Below are positions 19,180 to 29,149 of a stretch of 46,859 bases of DNA, one piece after another (positions within the stretch are counted from its first letter, which is position 1; the number at the start of each line of letters is the position of its first letter). The translations under genes were made by a program, and so were the position numbers. The DNA lies in the NCBI GenBank assembly GCA_949285785.1, contig CASEAG010000005.1:1-46859 (forward strand), read 5' to 3'. This DNA comes from an uncultured Spirochaetales bacterium (GTDB lineage: Bacteria; Spirochaetota; Spirochaetia; Sphaerochaetales; Sphaerochaetaceae). The notes beneath the pieces are model-generated. The model had not been told where the DNA came from. It did no database searches and saw nothing but the letters and a program-made list of their open reading frames with translations.

Positions 19180-22100
19180 TTAGTTGTTGCCCTTCTCGGC
19201 CTTCTGGATGAGCTCCTCATCACGCTCGGTGAGGGCGACCTGTCTGCCATTGGCATCGAACACGCTCATATCCAGGGCCAGACCCCTGATCTCCTGGACC
19301 AGGACGTTGAAGGCCTCGGGCATTCCTGCATTCTGGGCAGGCTCGCCCTTGACTATCGACTCGTAGATCTTCACACGGCCGATCATGTCGTCGGACTTGA
19401 TTGTCAGAAGCTCCTGCAGAGTATTTGCCGCGCCATATGCCTCGAGCGCCCAGACCTCCATCTCTCCAAGCCTCTGGCCGCCGAACTGGGCCTTTCCGCC
19501 AAGCGGCTGCTGAGTGACCAGTGAGTACGGACCTGTGCTTCTGGCATGCATCTTGTCATCGACGAGATGATGTAGCTTGAGGTAGTAGATGTATCCGCAG
19601 AAGACGGGGTTGACGAACGGAACGCCGGTGCGGCCATCACGCAGCATAGTCTTGCTCGTGACGGGCAGGCCCGCCTCCTTCATCTTCTCCTCGATCTGCT
19701 CCATCGAAGCCGACTGGAACACGGGAGACGAGTACCACTCGTCCAGCTTGACCGCAGCCCAGCCGAGCTGGGTCTCCATCAGCTGTCCGATGTTCATTCG
19801 CGAAGGAACGCCGAGCGGGTTGAGACAGACATCGAGCGGAGTTCCATCCTCCATGTACGGCATGTCCTCTTCCGGAAGGATCCTCGAGACGACACCCTTG
19901 TTTCCATGGCGTCCTGCCATCTTGTCGCCCTGCGTGAGCTTCCTCTTCGTCGCGATGAGGACCGTCACCGTCTCCTCGACTCCAGGAGGCAGCTCGTCCT
20001 TCTCACTCTTCTTCATCCTCTGGATGTCGATGACCGTACCTTCGGTTCCATGAGGGACCTTGAGGGACGAGTCGCGGACCTCCTTTGCCTTCTCTCCGAA
20101 GATGGAGTTGAGGAGCTTGAACTCCGGCGTGGTGTCGCTCTCCGACTTCGGAGTGACCTTTCCGACCAGGATCTGTCCCGGGCGGACATAGGTGCCGACC
20201 GTCACGATGCCGTCGCTGTCCAGACTCGCGACCATCCTCTCGCTCGTGTTGGGGATATCCCTCGTGAGCTTCTCGGGGCCGAGCTTCGTCTCGCGCACAT
20301 CGATGGAGAACTCCTTGATGTGGATGGATGTATAGATGTCCTCTCTGACGACACGCTCGCTGATGAGGACGGCATCCTCGTAGTTGTAGCCGTTCCATGG
20401 GACGAATCCGACCAGGATGTTGCGACCAAGGGCCAACTCGCCGTTCTGGGTCGCAGGTCCATCCGCGAGGACGGTACCCTTGGCGACCTTCTGACCGACC
20501 TGGACAATGGGCTTCTGGTTGAAGCAGGTGTCCTGGTTGGTCCTCTGGAACTTCTGGACCTCGTAGCTGTCGATCTCCCCCTCGATCTCCGCCTCGGCCT
20601 TGTCGACACGTACACGGATCTCGGTCGAGCTGACATACACGACCTCGCCGCCCCTCTTCGCCTTGATCAGGACGCCGGAGTCATACGCGGCCTTGCCCTC
20701 CATTCCTGTACCGACCCTTGGAGCCTCGGGGAACACGAGGGGCACTGCCTGGCGCTGCATGTTCGAGCCCATCAGGGCACGGTTGGCATCGTCATGCTCC
20801 AGGAACGGAATCAGGGATGCGGCAACGGAGATGACCTGCTTGGGGGACACGTCCATGAACTTGATGTCCTTCGGCTCACGGGTGGAATAGTCTCCCTGAT
20901 GGCGGACAGGGACCTCCTTGTCAAGAAAATGCCCATCCTTGTCTATCTTTGCCGAGGCCTGCGCGATGAAGTATCTCTCCTCGTCGTTCGCATCGAGCTC
21001 GACGACATCCCTGGTCGCGATTCCGTCCACGACCTTCCTGTACGGAGTCACGAGGAAGCCGTACTCGTTGATCTTGGTATAGTTGGCAAGAGACACGATC
21101 AGGCCGATGTTCGGTCCTTCAGGAGTCTCGATCGGGCACATTCTTCCGTAATGCGTGTAATGGACGTCACGGACTTCGAATCCCGCCCTGTCGCGTGACA
21201 GGCCGCCCGGGCCGAGAGCGTTGAGCCTTCTCTTGTGGGTCAGCTCGGCAAGCGGGTTGATCTGGTCCATGAACTGGGACAGCTGGCTGGAACCGAAGAA
21301 CTCCTTGACCGCAGCGACGATGGGCTTGATCGAGATGACATCCTGTGGGCGCACGTTGCCCTCGCTCTCGAGGTTCATCCTCTCGCGGGCGATCCTCTCC
21401 ATTCTGGAGAACGCTGCGCTCAGCTGGGTCTGGAGCAGCTCTCCGACGCTCCTCACACGGCGGTTGCCGAGGTGGTCGATATCATCGACATTGGCCTCCC
21501 TGTTGAAGACCTTGATCAGGAACGCCATGGTATGGACTATGTCGATCGGCTGGAGGACCGTGACGGAGGTGTCCATCTCGTCGTCCTCTGCTCCGAACTT
21601 CTTGTTGAACTTGTAGCGGCCGACCTTTCCAAGATCGTAGCGTCTCTCGGAGAAGAACATCTCCGGCAGATCCTTCTCCGCCCTCTCCATTGCGATCATC
21701 TCGCCTGGCATGAGGATGGCATAGATCGCCCCGAGGTACTCCTCCTTGGACGGCTCGTCCTCGCCGTCCGCCGTGATCTTCTTCTCGGCCTCGAGCGTGG
21801 CAAGGATGATTTCGCTGTGAAGCGTATCCTCGCTCTTCGTGTCGACCAGTTCGACCTCGCCGATGCCCTGGCTGATGAGAACGTCGATCTCATGCGGGTG
21901 CAGGATGTCTCCGGCACGGACGAGCTTGACGCTCTGTCCATCCTGCTCGACATAAAGGTCCTTATAGCTGTAGCGGTTCTCAACCTCGCTCCTGTTCTCC
22001 TCGCTCAGAGGCAGTTTCTCGCTCTTGTAGAAGGAGGCGATGATCTTCTCTCTGGAATCGATTCCGATGGCACGCAGGAAAAGAGTGCCGAGAATGCGCT

Positions 22101-22686
22101 TCTTGCGGTCGATCTTTGCATAGATGCAGTTCTTCTTGTCATCTATCTCGAACTCCAGCCAGCTTCCGCGGTACGGAATGATGCGGGAGGAGTATACACC
22201 CTTCTCCACCTGGAAGATGACACCAGGGGAACGGTGGATCTGGGAGACGACGACACGTTCGGCACCATTGATGATGAAGGTGCCTCTATCTGTCATGAGC
22301 GGGATGTCACCGAAGAAGATCTCCTTTTCGATGAACTCGCCGTTCTTGAGTTCAAGGTTGATTCTTGCCTTTACAGGTACACAGTAGCTTCTGCCCTTCT
22401 TCTTGCATTCGGTCTCGGTGAACTTCATGTTGTCGAAGTCGAGAGTGTAGCCATCGTAGTTGAGAGTCATGTCACCATTGGGGCTGGTGATCGGGAAGGT
22501 GTTCCTGAATACGTGCTCGAGACCTGTCGAGGGATCGGGCTGAAGCCCTTTTCTGATCCTGTCGAGCTGAAGGAATCTCTCATAGCTGTCAAGCTGGACT
22601 CCGATGAGATTGGGAAGCTCGCAGACTTCCTGGAAATCCGAACCGATGTATTTTCGTTCTATGACCTTGCCTTTGGCAACCATCAT
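19180..22686 (-). CDS. rpoB: RNA polymerase beta subunit
   Basis: The 1168-aa beta subunit; two adjacent ATGs make 1167 equally possible, and GGAGGG lies just upstream. The rifampicin cluster reads [20 protein letters not shown] then [11 protein letters not shown]. The residue equal to E. coli Ser531 is Asn (about residue 489), and that equal to Asn518 is Ile. The Asn is the known natural state in spirochaetes and is linked to their rifampicin resistance. The active-site lysine regions and C-terminal [18 protein letters not shown] are normal. It lies in the standard place after rplL. Confidence 0.98.
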   Translation of the reverse strand: MMVAKGKVIERKYIGSDFQEVCELPNLIGVQLDSYERFLQLDRIRKGLQPDPSTGLEHVFRNTFPITSPNGDMTLNYDGYTLDFDNMKFTETECKKKGRSYCVPVKARINLELKNGEFIEKEIFFGDIPLMTDRGTFIINGAERVVVSQIHRSPGVIFQVEKGVYSSRIIPYRGSWLEFEIDDKKNCIYAKIDRKKRILGTLFLRAIGIDSREKIIASFYKSEKLPLSEENRSEVENRYSYKDLYVEQDGQSVKLVRAGDILHPHEIDVLISQGIGEVELVDTKSEDTLHSEIILATLEAEKKITADGEDEPSKEEYLGAIYAILMPGEMIAMERAEKDLPEMFFSERRYDLGKVGRYKFNKKFGAEDDEMDTSVTVLQPIDIVHTMAFLIKVFNREANVDDIDHLGNRRVRSVGELLQTQLSAAFSRMERIARERMNLESEGNVRPQDVISIKPIVAAVKEFFGSSQLSQFMDQINPLAELTHKRRLNALGPGGLSRDRAGFEVRDVHYTHYGRMCPIETPEGPNIGLIVSLANYTKINEYGFLVTPYRKVVDGIATRDVVELDANDEERYFIAQASAKIDKDGHFLDKEVPVRHQGDYSTREPKDIKFMDVSPKQVISVAASLIPFLEHDDANRALMGSNMQRQAVPLVFPEAPRVGTGMEGKAAYDSGVLIKAKRGGEVVYVSSTEIRVRVDKAEAEIEGEIDSYEVQKFQRTNQDTCFNQKPIVQVGQKVAKGTVLADGPATQNGELALGRNILVGFVPWNGYNYEDAVLISERVVREDIYTSIHIKEFSIDVRETKLGPEKLTRDIPNTSERMVASLDSDGIVTVGTYVRPGQILVGKVTPKSESDTTPEFKLLNSIFGEKAKEVRDSSLKVPHGTEGTVIDIQRMKKSEKDELPPGVEETVTVLIATKRKLTQGDKMAGRHGNKGVVSRILPEEDMPYMEDGTPLDVCLNPLGVPSRMNIGQLMETQLGWAAVKLDEWYSSPVFQSASMEQIEEKMKEAGLPVTSKTMLRDGRTGVPFVNPVFCGYIYYLKLHHLVDDKMHARSTGPYSLVTQQPLGGKAQFGGQRLGEMEVWALEAYGAANTLQELLTIKSDDMIGRVKIYESIVKGEPAQNAGMPEAFNVLVQEIRGLALDMSVFDANGRQVALTERDEELIQKAEKGNN

Positions 22687-22759
22687 TTACCCTCCATGGA
22701 TTGGGTCTATATCGTGGTATGGACCACGTGTGGAAAGATGCTTTAAAAAGACAGATTAA

Positions 22760-22820
22760 GCCACCGGGGGGCTTCCGCCCCGCAGTGGCGCATCCTGTGA
22801 GGAAGGGACAGGGCCCTTCC
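22760..22820 (-). promoter_or_regulatory. rplL-rpoB attenuator-like hairpins
   Basis: The 151-bp spacer holds a GC-rich stem-loop (22760-22789; GCCAC and GCGGGGC pair around a GGAA loop), followed on the minus strand by TTAATCTGTCTTTTT. A second perfect stem GGAAGGG/CCCTTCC lies at 22801-22820. In E. coli an attenuator at this point lowers rpoBC relative to rplJL; this one looks similar in place and form. A short T-run makes partial termination plausible. Confidence 0.5.
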
Positions 22821-22837
22821 CCACGATATCATGGGTC

Positions 22838-23215
22838 TTATTTGACCTCGACGACACAGCCGGCAGCCTCGAGCTTCTCCTTGATGGATGCAGCCTCTTC
22901 CTTGCTGACGGCCTCCTTGATCATACCGCCGTTCTCGCAGAGGTCCTTCGCCTCCTTCAGGCCGAGACCGGTGATGGCGCGGACTTCCTTGATGCAGGCG
23001 ATCTTCTTGGCGGCATCGACGCTCTTGAGGGTGACGTTGAACTCCGTCTGCTCCTCTTCTGCAGGAGCATCACCACCAGCGGCTCCACCGACGACTGCGA
23101 CAGCAGCGGCAGCAGCCTGGACACCGAACTTCTCCTCCATCATCTTGATGAGGTCGGCGACATCCATGACGGACATCTGTGCGATTGATTCGAGAATTTC
23201 TTCCTTAGTAGCCAT
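22838..23215 (-). CDS. rplL: 50S ribosomal protein L7/L12
   Basis: Stalk protein that recruits translation GTPases. It is 125 aa with an N-terminal dimer domain ([20 protein letters not shown]), an Ala/Gly-rich hinge (about residues 34-50), and the C-terminal factor-binding domain KVGDAKK-like block [20 protein letters not shown] then [13 protein letters not shown]. It is 72 bp after rplJ. Confidence 0.98.
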   Translation of the reverse strand: MATKEEILESIAQMSVMDVADLIKMMEEKFGVQAAAAAVAVVGGAAGGDAPAEEEQTEFNVTLKSVDAAKKIACIKEVRAITGLGLKEAKDLCENGGMIKEAVSKEEAASIKEKLEAAGCVVEVK

Positions 23216-23287
23216 ATTATCTTCTCCTATTTAAGATATTTCCAACGGTCTAGCAGGTTACAGAAACGAAGACTAGGACCGTATCGT

Positions 23288-23809
23288 TCAGTTTTCGGAT
23301 GGCACTCCACCCTTCGATTCGACATACGCAAGCAGCGTAGCGGCAAGCTTCTGGACAGGAGCCTTCATGGTTCCCATGAGAGAAGCGATGAGCTCGAGCT
23401 TGGTAGGAAGCTTGGAAAGAGCCTCGATCTGGGCTCCGTCCATGACCTCGCCATCGACGATTGCACCCTTGACCTGCATCGGGACGCCGTTCTTGATCGC
23501 TTCGAACAGTGCCTTGGCGACGACGTTCGACTCGTCTCCCTTTGCAAGAGCGACTGCAGTGGGACCGACCATCTGGTCATCGGCGCCATCCTTGCCGAGA
23601 TTCCTGAAGGCGATCTTCGCATAGCGGTTCTTGACGACCCTGTACTGCGCATCGTTCTTCCTGAGGGTGTTTCTCAGCTCGGTGATCTGTGCGACGGTCA
23701 TTCCACGATAGTCGGTGAAGATGAATCCGTTGTATCCTTCGAACTCTTCCTTGAGAGCCTTGACAGCATCCTCCTTGGCGGGGGTTACACGTGTCTGATA
23801 GTTGTCCAT
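23288..23809 (-). CDS. rplJ: 50S ribosomal protein L10
   Basis: Stalk base that binds L7/L12 dimers. I choose the ATG at 23809 (MDNYQTRVTPAKED), 173 aa, because the AAGGAGG lies 7 nt upstream; an ATG two codons earlier would be only one base from it. The block GFIFTDYRGMTVAQITELRN (about residues 28-47) is L10-like. It is only 12 bp from rplA, so there is no room for the long L10-binding leader found in E. coli. Confidence 0.95.
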   Translation of the reverse strand: MDNYQTRVTPAKEDAVKALKEEFEGYNGFIFTDYRGMTVAQITELRNTLRKNDAQYRVVKNRYAKIAFRNLGKDGADDQMVGPTAVALAKGDESNVVAKALFEAIKNGVPMQVKGAIVDGEVMDGAQIEALSKLPTKLELIASLMGTMKAPVQKLAATLLAYVESKGGVPSEN

Positions 23810-23821
23810 ACGCATTCCTCC

Positions 23822-24502
23822 TTAGAGAACCGACTTGAAGTCGACGGGGACACCAGGTCCCATTGTGGACGACATGGCGACGGAGAGGACGAAGTCGCCC
23901 TTTGCGTCAGCCGGCTTCTTCCTGACGATCTCGTCGATCGTGGCCTTGGCGTTCTCCGCGATTGCGGCGGCATCCATATCGACCTTGCCGATTGCCAGGT
24001 GCACGACACCGGTCTTGTCGGCCCTGAACTCGACACGACCCTTGTTCAGCTCGGCGAGAGCCTCCTTGATGTCGTTGGTGACGGTGTGGGTCTTCGGGTT
24101 CGGCATCAGGCCCCTGCGGCCCAGGATGGGTCCCAGACGACCTACGTCCTTCATCATGTCAGGAGTTGCGACCGCGACATCGAAGTCCATCCATCCGGAG
24201 CGGACCTTCTCGATCAGGTCGGCGTCACCGACATAGGCAGCACCGGCATCAAGCGCCTCCTGCGCCTTCTCGCCCTTGGCGAAGACGAGAATCCTCTTCT
24301 GCGCCTGGAACTGGTTGGGCAGAACGACCGTGTCTCTGACGGACTGGCTCTTCTTGAGGTTGAGGCTGACGGAGATCTCGACGGTCTCGGTGAACTTGGC
24401 GAATGCACAGTCCTTGACGAGCTGAGACGCATCCTCGAGGCTGTACAGCTTGTTCCTGTCGACCTTCTTTGCAGCTTCCTGGTATTTCTTTCCTCTCTTC
24501 AT
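23822..24502 (-). CDS. rplA: 50S ribosomal protein L1
   Basis: Mobile L1-stalk protein at the E site, and in many bacteria the translational repressor of its own operon. It is 226 aa. The block [18 protein letters not shown] (about residues 128-145) is the family signature, and the C-terminus is [19 protein letters not shown]. It is 1 bp after rplK, so translation is probably coupled. Confidence 0.98.
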   Translation of the reverse strand: MKRGKKYQEAAKKVDRNKLYSLEDASQLVKDCAFAKFTETVEISVSLNLKKSQSVRDTVVLPNQFQAQKRILVFAKGEKAQEALDAGAAYVGDADLIEKVRSGWMDFDVAVATPDMMKDVGRLGPILGRRGLMPNPKTHTVTNDIKEALAELNKGRVEFRADKTGVVHLAIGKVDMDAAAIAENAKATIDEIVRKKPADAKGDFVLSVAMSSTMGPGVPVDFKSVL

Positions 24503-24503
24503 C

Positions 24504-24935
24504 TTACTTCTCCACCTCTACGCCCATGGAACGTGCAGTACCGGCGATGATCTTCTTGGCAGCCTCGATATCGTAGGCATTGAGATCGGGGAGCTTGGTC
24601 TGTGCGATTTCCGTGAGCTGTGCCTGAGTGAGCGTACCGACCTTGTTCTTGTTCGGGGTACCACTTGCAGTCTGCAACCCAAGCGCCTTCTTGATGAGGA
24701 CGGCTGCGGGCGGCGTCTTCAGGATGAACGTGAAGCTCTTGTCCTGATAGACAGTGATGATGACGGGGAGGATCAGACCCGGTTCGTAGCCCTTCGTCTT
24801 GTCATTGAACTGCTGGACGAACTGCGGGGCGCTGACTCCGTGAGGGCCGAGTGCCGGACCGATCGGGGGTGCCGGTGTGGCCTTCTGGGCAGGACACTGC
24901 AACTTGATTACTGCAGTAACCTTCTTCTTTGCCAT
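24504..24935 (-). CDS. rplK: 50S ribosomal protein L11
   Basis: GTPase-centre protein that binds the thiostrepton region of 23S rRNA. It is 143 aa. The N-terminal domain has the proline-rich helix [18 protein letters not shown] (about residues 18-35), and the C-terminal domain ends [15 protein letters not shown]. It is the first gene after a 193-bp leader behind nusG. Confidence 0.98.
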   Translation of the reverse strand: MAKKKVTAVIKLQCPAQKATPAPPIGPALGPHGVSAPQFVQQFNDKTKGYEPGLILPVIITVYQDKSFTFILKTPPAAVLIKKALGLQTASGTPNKNKVGTLTQAQLTEIAQTKLPDLNAYDIEAAKKIIAGTARSMGVEVEK

Positions 24936-25128
24936 AATTCCTTCTCCTTACGCATCAGCCTGGTCTGAGGTGACCGATGAGCGGGGCTGTGCGCTGGTTT
25001 TAACGCCAGTCATACGATCTGGCTCCCACCTGGACGACTTCGTGTCGTGCAGGGAGTGAACTGTTTCAGCTTGACATGTCAAAAAACGCATGAAGGACGG
25101 CCTGTCAAGTGTCCGTCCGACATTTTCA
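24936..25128 (-). promoter_or_regulatory. nusG-rplK leader with hairpins and a palindrome
   Basis: The 193-bp spacer holds GGACGG/CCGTCC arms around 12 nt, followed about 8 nt later by T6 on the minus strand (about 25085-25115). A perfect 12-bp palindrome TTGACATGTCAA lies at 25071-25082. Short stems such as CTGG/CCAG lie nearer rplK. It may combine partial termination after nusG with an L1 target in the rplK leader. I see TTGACA hexamers but no matching -10 at the right spacing. Confidence 0.45.
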
Positions 25129-25695
25129 TCAGTATTCGACCTTCTCCGCCTGGGTGAACTCGACCTCGACCGGTGTGGAGCGACCGAATATCTGGACCGA
25201 TACACGGAGCCGGCCCTTGACGGCATCGATCTCGTCGATCGTACCGCTGAAGGATTCGAAGGGGCCGTCGATGATCTTGACCTCCTCTCCGACTTCGAAG
25301 TTCTGCTTCGGGCGGAACTCCTTCTCCGTAGGAACCTCTCCCGTCTTCTGCATGATTCCCTTCATCTCTGCAGCGGACAGGGGCTGCGGCTTGCGGCCTT
25401 CCATCGCCGATACGAATCCCGTCACACCCTGGATCCTCTTGATCTTCGAGTATGTGTTCTTCCAGGTACCGTCCTCGGGGAAGTCGATCTCCACGAGGAT
25501 ATAGCCGGGGAGGATCTTGCGCTTGACCTCCTTCTTCTTGCCGTCCTTGATCTCGGTGACGGTCTCCATCGGGACCTTCACATCAGACACGACAAGAGCG
25601 AAGTCCGTATCCATCTCCCTGAGTTTGAAGATGGTTCTCTGGATCTTCTGTTCGTATCCGGAATATGTATGTACGATGTACCAACCTTTAGCCAT
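25129..25695 (-). CDS. nusG: Transcription termination/antitermination protein NusG
   Basis: Elongation factor that binds the polymerase clamp with its NGN domain and Rho or S10 with its KOW domain. The 188 aa start MAKGWYIVHTYSGYEQKIQR. The KOW motif is near residues 133-160 (FEVGEEVKIIDGPFESFSG). It lies 13 bp after secE. Confidence 0.98.
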   Translation of the reverse strand: MAKGWYIVHTYSGYEQKIQRTIFKLREMDTDFALVVSDVKVPMETVTEIKDGKKKEVKRKILPGYILVEIDFPEDGTWKNTYSKIKRIQGVTGFVSAMEGRKPQPLSAAEMKGIMQKTGEVPTEKEFRPKQNFEVGEEVKIIDGPFESFSGTIDEIDAVKGRLRVSVQIFGRSTPVEVEFTQAEKVEY

Positions 25696-25708
25696 TTCGT
25701 CTTGAACC

Positions 25709-25891
25709 TTAGAAAACCAGGTAGAGCCCTCTCAGCAGGATGAAGTCGACCAGACCGAGAATGACCGCGAACACGATCGTGGAAAGGATGACGATCCTGG
25801 CGGACTGCAGGACCTCGGCGCGACCGGGCCAGGAGACCTTCTTCATCTCCAGCACGCAGTCCCTGAAATATCTTCCAATCTTCTTGAACAT
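25709..25891 (-). CDS. secE: Protein translocase subunit SecE
   Basis: Short one-span SecE of 60 aa that clamps SecY. The cytosolic amphipathic helix carries LEMKKVSWPGRAEVLQS (about residues 14-30), the family's conserved block, followed by one transmembrane segment (about 34-55). It sits between tRNA-Trp and nusG, the usual position. Confidence 0.96.
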   Translation of the reverse strand: MFKKIGRYFRDCVLEMKKVSWPGRAEVLQSARIVILSTIVFAVILGLVDFILLRGLYLVF

Positions 25892-25923
25892 CAGTCTTCT
25901 CCTTCTGTCTGCCGAGGCACCAG

Positions 25924-25997
25924 CGGGTCAGGTACGATTCGAACGTACAACACCCGGTTTTGGAGACCAGTGCTCTAACCGTTGGAGCTACTAACCC
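25924..25997 (-). tRNA. tRNA-Trp (anticodon CCA)
   Basis: A 74-nt cloverleaf can be drawn by hand. The acceptor arms are GGGTTAG/CTGACCC with one G-U pair. The D stem is GCTC/GAGC, the anticodon stem CTGGT/ACCGG around loop CTCCAAA (anticodon CCA), and the T stem GTACG/CGTAC around TTCGAAT. The discriminator is G, as needed for Trp, and the 3' CCA is not encoded. It sits between rpmG and secE, inside the operon. Confidence 0.93.
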
Positions 25998-26031
25998 GCT
26001 CGTGCCTCGACGTTTCCCCGGACAAGGGCTC

Positions 26032-26211
26032 TTACTTGATCTTCGTCTCCCTGTGGAGAGTGTGCTTCCTCTCGAACGGGCAGTACTTCATCAGCTCGAG
26101 CTTTCCGGTGGTATTGCGGCGGTTCTTCTGAGTCGTATAGTTCTTCTGCTTGCACTCTGTGCACTGGAGTGCGATCTTCTCAACAGGCGTGTTCTTCTTA
26201 GCATTAGCCAT
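26032..26211 (-). CDS. rpmG: 50S ribosomal protein L33
   Basis: A 59-aa E-site-side large-subunit protein read from the minus strand: [36 protein letters not shown], then a [18 protein letters not shown] tail. It resembles the zinc (C+) form, with Cys17, Cys20 and Cys44. The fourth usual Cys (position 47) is Glu, so zinc binding may be lost or use His50. It lies between tRNA-Thr and tRNA-Trp. Confidence 0.95.
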   Translation of the reverse strand: MANAKKNTPVEKIALQCTECKQKNYTTQKNRRNTTGKLELMKYCPFERKHTLHRETKIK

Positions 26212-26246
26212 ATCTATGGTTCTCCTCGGACTTCCCTAGTGGAACA

Positions 26247-26319
26247 AGCCCCCGAGCGGATTTGAACCGCTGACCCCCACCTTACCATGGTGGTGCTCTA
26301 CCGACTGAGCTACAAGGGC
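26247..26319 (-). tRNA. tRNA-Thr (anticodon GGT)
   Basis: A 73-nt cloverleaf: acceptor GCCCTTG/CGGGGGC with two G-U pairs, D stem GCTC/GAGC, anticodon stem CCACC/GGTGG with loop ATGGTAA (anticodon GGT), and T stem AGCGG/CCGCT with TTCAAAT. The 3' CCA is not encoded. It is the first gene of the secE-nusG-rpo operon. Confidence 0.93.
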
Positions 26320-26380
26320 GATATCAATCATGTGGCACTTCCGCACGTGCTGGTAAGGCACGGCACAACATGCAAACGGA

Positions 26381-26410
26381 AATCTATCAGAAGGGAAAGC
26401 CCTTTGTCAA
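26381..26410 (-). promoter_or_regulatory. Promoter of the tRNA-Thr to rpsG operon
   Basis: On the minus strand, a perfect TTGACA (26405-26410), an 18-bp spacer, and TAGATT (26381-26386, 4 of 6) with a TGA extended -10 just before it. The start would be near 26374, about 55 nt before tRNA-Thr. It diverges from glgP. Confidence 0.6.
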
Positions 26411-26482
26411 TATCTTTTCAGAACACGCGCCGAACAAGGCGGGCCCGGCCACAGGTGCGGCACCAACCGTCGCCTCCAGTAC

Positions 26483-26514
26483 TTGCTCAACTCGCGCCAA
26501 GTTAACTATAGTTA
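26483..26514 (+). promoter_or_regulatory. Possible glgP promoter with a 12-bp palindrome
   Basis: TTGCTC (26483-26488), an 18-bp spacer and TATAGT (26507-26512, 5 of 6) could be the glgP promoter. The -10 lies inside a perfect palindrome TAACTATAGTTA (26503-26514), which could be an operator, though the AT-rich palindrome may be chance. Confidence 0.4.
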
Positions 26515-26554
26515 GACGGTTGCTTTTAATCATAATGACTATTCAGGAGGCAAT

Positions 26555-29086
26555 ATGGCAACAGAACCTCGCACAAGATACGGCCACACGGCGAAGGACA
26601 TCGCACAGGACTTCGCAGAGCAGCTGAAGTACACATTCGATGCAGATGTCTACCACACCACGGAAGAGGCCCGCTACCAGGCCCTTGCCATGGCCATCAG
26701 GGACAGGGTGATCCATCAGTGGGACCTGTCACGCAAGACGCAGCGTGCAAAGAGTGCGAAGAGGGTGTATTACCTCTCGCTGGAATTCCTCATGGGTCGC
26801 GCAATGACCAACAACATCATCAACCTCGGCCTGGAGAAGCCCGTCAGAGAGGCGCTCTCGTCGCTCGGCTACCAGCTTGAGGATCTGGTCGACCAGGAGC
26901 CCGATGCCGGACTTGGAAACGGAGGTCTCGGCCGTCTTGCAGCCTGTTTCCTCGACAGCCTCGCCACATTGGAGATCCCCGCCTATGGCTATGGCATCAG
27001 ATACAACTACGGAATCTTCAACCAGCAGGTCCGCAACGGCTGGCAGGTCGAGCAGCCGGACAACTGGCTCAAGGACGGCAATCCATGGGAGGTCAAGAGG
27101 AGCGACCTGACCTACCCCGTCTACTTCGGCGGCGAGGTCAAGGTGATCAGGGAGAACGGACGCGACATCTTCAAGTGGATTCCTGCGGAGCAGGTCAACG
27201 GCATGGCGTACGACACGCCCATCATCGGATATGGAGGCAGAACCATCAACACGCTCAGGCTCTGGTCCGCGCAGTCCCCGATGGAGTTCAGCTTCCAGGA
27301 GTTCAACTCCGGAGACTACACCGAAGCGGTGCGCCACAAGATCAACGCCGAGAACATCTCCCAGGTCCTCTACCCCAACGACACGCTCTACATGGGCAAG
27401 GAGCTCAGGCTGAAGCAGCAGTACTTCTTCGTCGCCTGCTCCCTGGCCGACATCGTCAGACGCTTCAAGAGGACCGGCAGGTTCAACTGGAAGAAGTTCC
27501 CGGACGAGGCCGCGATCCAGCTCAACGACACGCACCCGTCCATCGCCGTCCCCGAGCTGATGAGGATACTCATCGACCAGGAGGACCTCTCATGGGATGA
27601 TGCCTGGGACATCACGGTCAGGACCCTCGGCTACACGAACCACACGCTCATGCCCGAGGCGCTCGAGAAGTGGTCGATACCCATGCTCGAGTCCATCCTG
27701 CCGCGCCACATGCAGATCATCTACGAGATCAACCACCGCTTCATCCAGAAGGCTGCGACCTTCTTCCCGATGCAGAACGACAAGATCGCAAAGGTGTCGA
27801 TCATCGAGGAGTCCAACCCGAAGATGGTGCGCATGGCCAATCTCGCGATCGTCGGTACGCACAGCACAAACGGAGTCGCACAGCTGCATTCCGACCTGCT
27901 CAGGACATCCATGTTCCCGGAGTTCAACACGATCTTCCCGGACAGGTTCAACAACAAGACCAACGGCATCACGCAGCGCCGCTGGCTGCTTGATGCGAAC
28001 CCGAAGCTCGCCGCCAAGATCTGCGAGGCGATCGGCGACGGCTGGATCACCGACTTCTCCCAGATCTCGAAGCTGCGTCCTTTCGCTGACGACAAGGCGT
28101 TCCGCGAGGACTTCGCGAAGATCAAGCACGATGCCAAGGTCAGGGCTGCGGACTTCCTTCGCAAGGACAGCGGAATCATCATCGACCCCGACACCATCAT
28201 GGACATCCAGGTCAAGAGAATCCACGAGTACAAGAGACAGCTGATGAATGCCCTGAACATCCTGATGATCTATGACAGACTCAGGAACGACAGCGCATTC
28301 GCAGCCGCCTTCCCTCCCACGACGTTCCTCTTCGGAGGCAAGGCCGCCCCGGGATACGTCAATGCCAAGCTGATCATCAAGTTCATCAACAACATCGCCC
28401 ATGTGATCAACCACGACCCCGCTGTCAAGGGCAGACTGGCCGTGTACTTCATGCCGAACTACCGTGTCACCATGGCGGAGCATGTCATCCCATGCACGAA
28501 CATCTCGGAGCAGATCTCCACGGCAGGTCTCGAGGCATCCGGAACCGGCAACATGAAGTTCATGATCAACGGCGCGCTCACCATGGGCACCCTTGACGGT
28601 GCGAACGTCGAGATCGCCGAGGAGGTCGGACGTGACAACATCTTCATCTTCGGCCACACGGAGGACGAGATCGTCGAGCTGAAGAAGAACTACGATCCTG
28701 CAAGGTGGGTTGCAGAGGATGAAGGCATCAGGAGGGTCGTCGAGCTCATCGACTCCAACCACTTCAACCTCAACGAGCCCAACATCTTCGAGCCTGTGCG
28801 CAGATCGCTGTTCGAGTATGGTGACAAGTACTGCATCTTCGCCGACCTCAGGATGTACCACGAGAGGCACAACGAGGCCACCGACCTCTACCGGGACGAC
28901 TTCGACCAGTTCAACAGGAAGGCGATCATCAACATCGCCTGCTCCGGCAAGTTCTCATCCGACAGGACGATCATGGAGTATGCAGACGACATCTGGCATG
29001 TGAAGCCGTGCCCTGTCAAGAGGAGCACGAAGGACACAGTCCTCGAGGATGCCTTCAACCCGCTCTTCAGAAAGGAGAGGAAGTAG
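26555..29086 (+). CDS. glgP: Glycogen/starch/alpha-glucan phosphorylase
   Basis: Cytosolic PLP enzyme (GT35) that releases glucose-1-phosphate from alpha-1,4-glucans. The 843-aa length is normal. The cofactor block EASGTGNMKFMINGALTMGT holds the PLP lysine at Lys668. DEPDAGLGNGGLGRLAACFLD-like residues near 109-128 and KRIHEYKRQLMN are also family marks. GGAGG lies 5 nt before the ATG at 26555. It stands alone, with no other glg gene in the window, and ends in a hairpin. GC is high, like its neighbours. Confidence 0.97.
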   Translation: MATEPRTRYGHTAKDIAQDFAEQLKYTFDADVYHTTEEARYQALAMAIRDRVIHQWDLSRKTQRAKSAKRVYYLSLEFLMGRAMTNNIINLGLEKPVREALSSLGYQLEDLVDQEPDAGLGNGGLGRLAACFLDSLATLEIPAYGYGIRYNYGIFNQQVRNGWQVEQPDNWLKDGNPWEVKRSDLTYPVYFGGEVKVIRENGRDIFKWIPAEQVNGMAYDTPIIGYGGRTINTLRLWSAQSPMEFSFQEFNSGDYTEAVRHKINAENISQVLYPNDTLYMGKELRLKQQYFFVACSLADIVRRFKRTGRFNWKKFPDEAAIQLNDTHPSIAVPELMRILIDQEDLSWDDAWDITVRTLGYTNHTLMPEALEKWSIPMLESILPRHMQIIYEINHRFIQKAATFFPMQNDKIAKVSIIEESNPKMVRMANLAIVGTHSTNGVAQLHSDLLRTSMFPEFNTIFPDRFNNKTNGITQRRWLLDANPKLAAKICEAIGDGWITDFSQISKLRPFADDKAFREDFAKIKHDAKVRAADFLRKDSGIIIDPDTIMDIQVKRIHEYKRQLMNALNILMIYDRLRNDSAFAAAFPPTTFLFGGKAAPGYVNAKLIIKFINNIAHVINHDPAVKGRLAVYFMPNYRVTMAEHVIPCTNISEQISTAGLEASGTGNMKFMINGALTMGTLDGANVEIAEEVGRDNIFIFGHTEDEIVELKKNYDPARWVAEDEGIRRVVELIDSNHFNLNEPNIFEPVRRSLFEYGDKYCIFADLRMYHERHNEATDLYRDDFDQFNRKAIINIACSGKFSSDRTIMEYADDIWHVKPCPVKRSTKDTVLEDAFNPLFRKERK

Positions 29087-29116
29087 GTTCCCGCTTCCAT
29101 GCCAAAGGCATCAGAT

Positions 29117-29143
29117 GAAGGCCGCCATTCGTTGGCGGCCTTC
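29117..29143. terminator. Bidirectional hairpin between glgP and the DUF554 gene
   Basis: A perfect 11-bp stem, GAAGGCCGCCA/TGGCGGCCTTC, with a 5-nt loop, lies between two convergent genes. T-runs on either side are weak, so its efficiency is uncertain. Confidence 0.65.
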
Positions 29144-29149
29144 TCTCAT

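Noticed and set aside
14629..19524. 1631-codon plus-strand ORF opposite rpoC and rpoB
   Set aside because: Antisense shadow of rpoC/rpoB in a high-GC genome; no domains, no ribosome-binding site, and it crosses two well-supported genes.
27590..28870. 426-codon minus-strand ORF inside glgP
   Set aside because: Antisense shadow of a clear phosphorylase gene.
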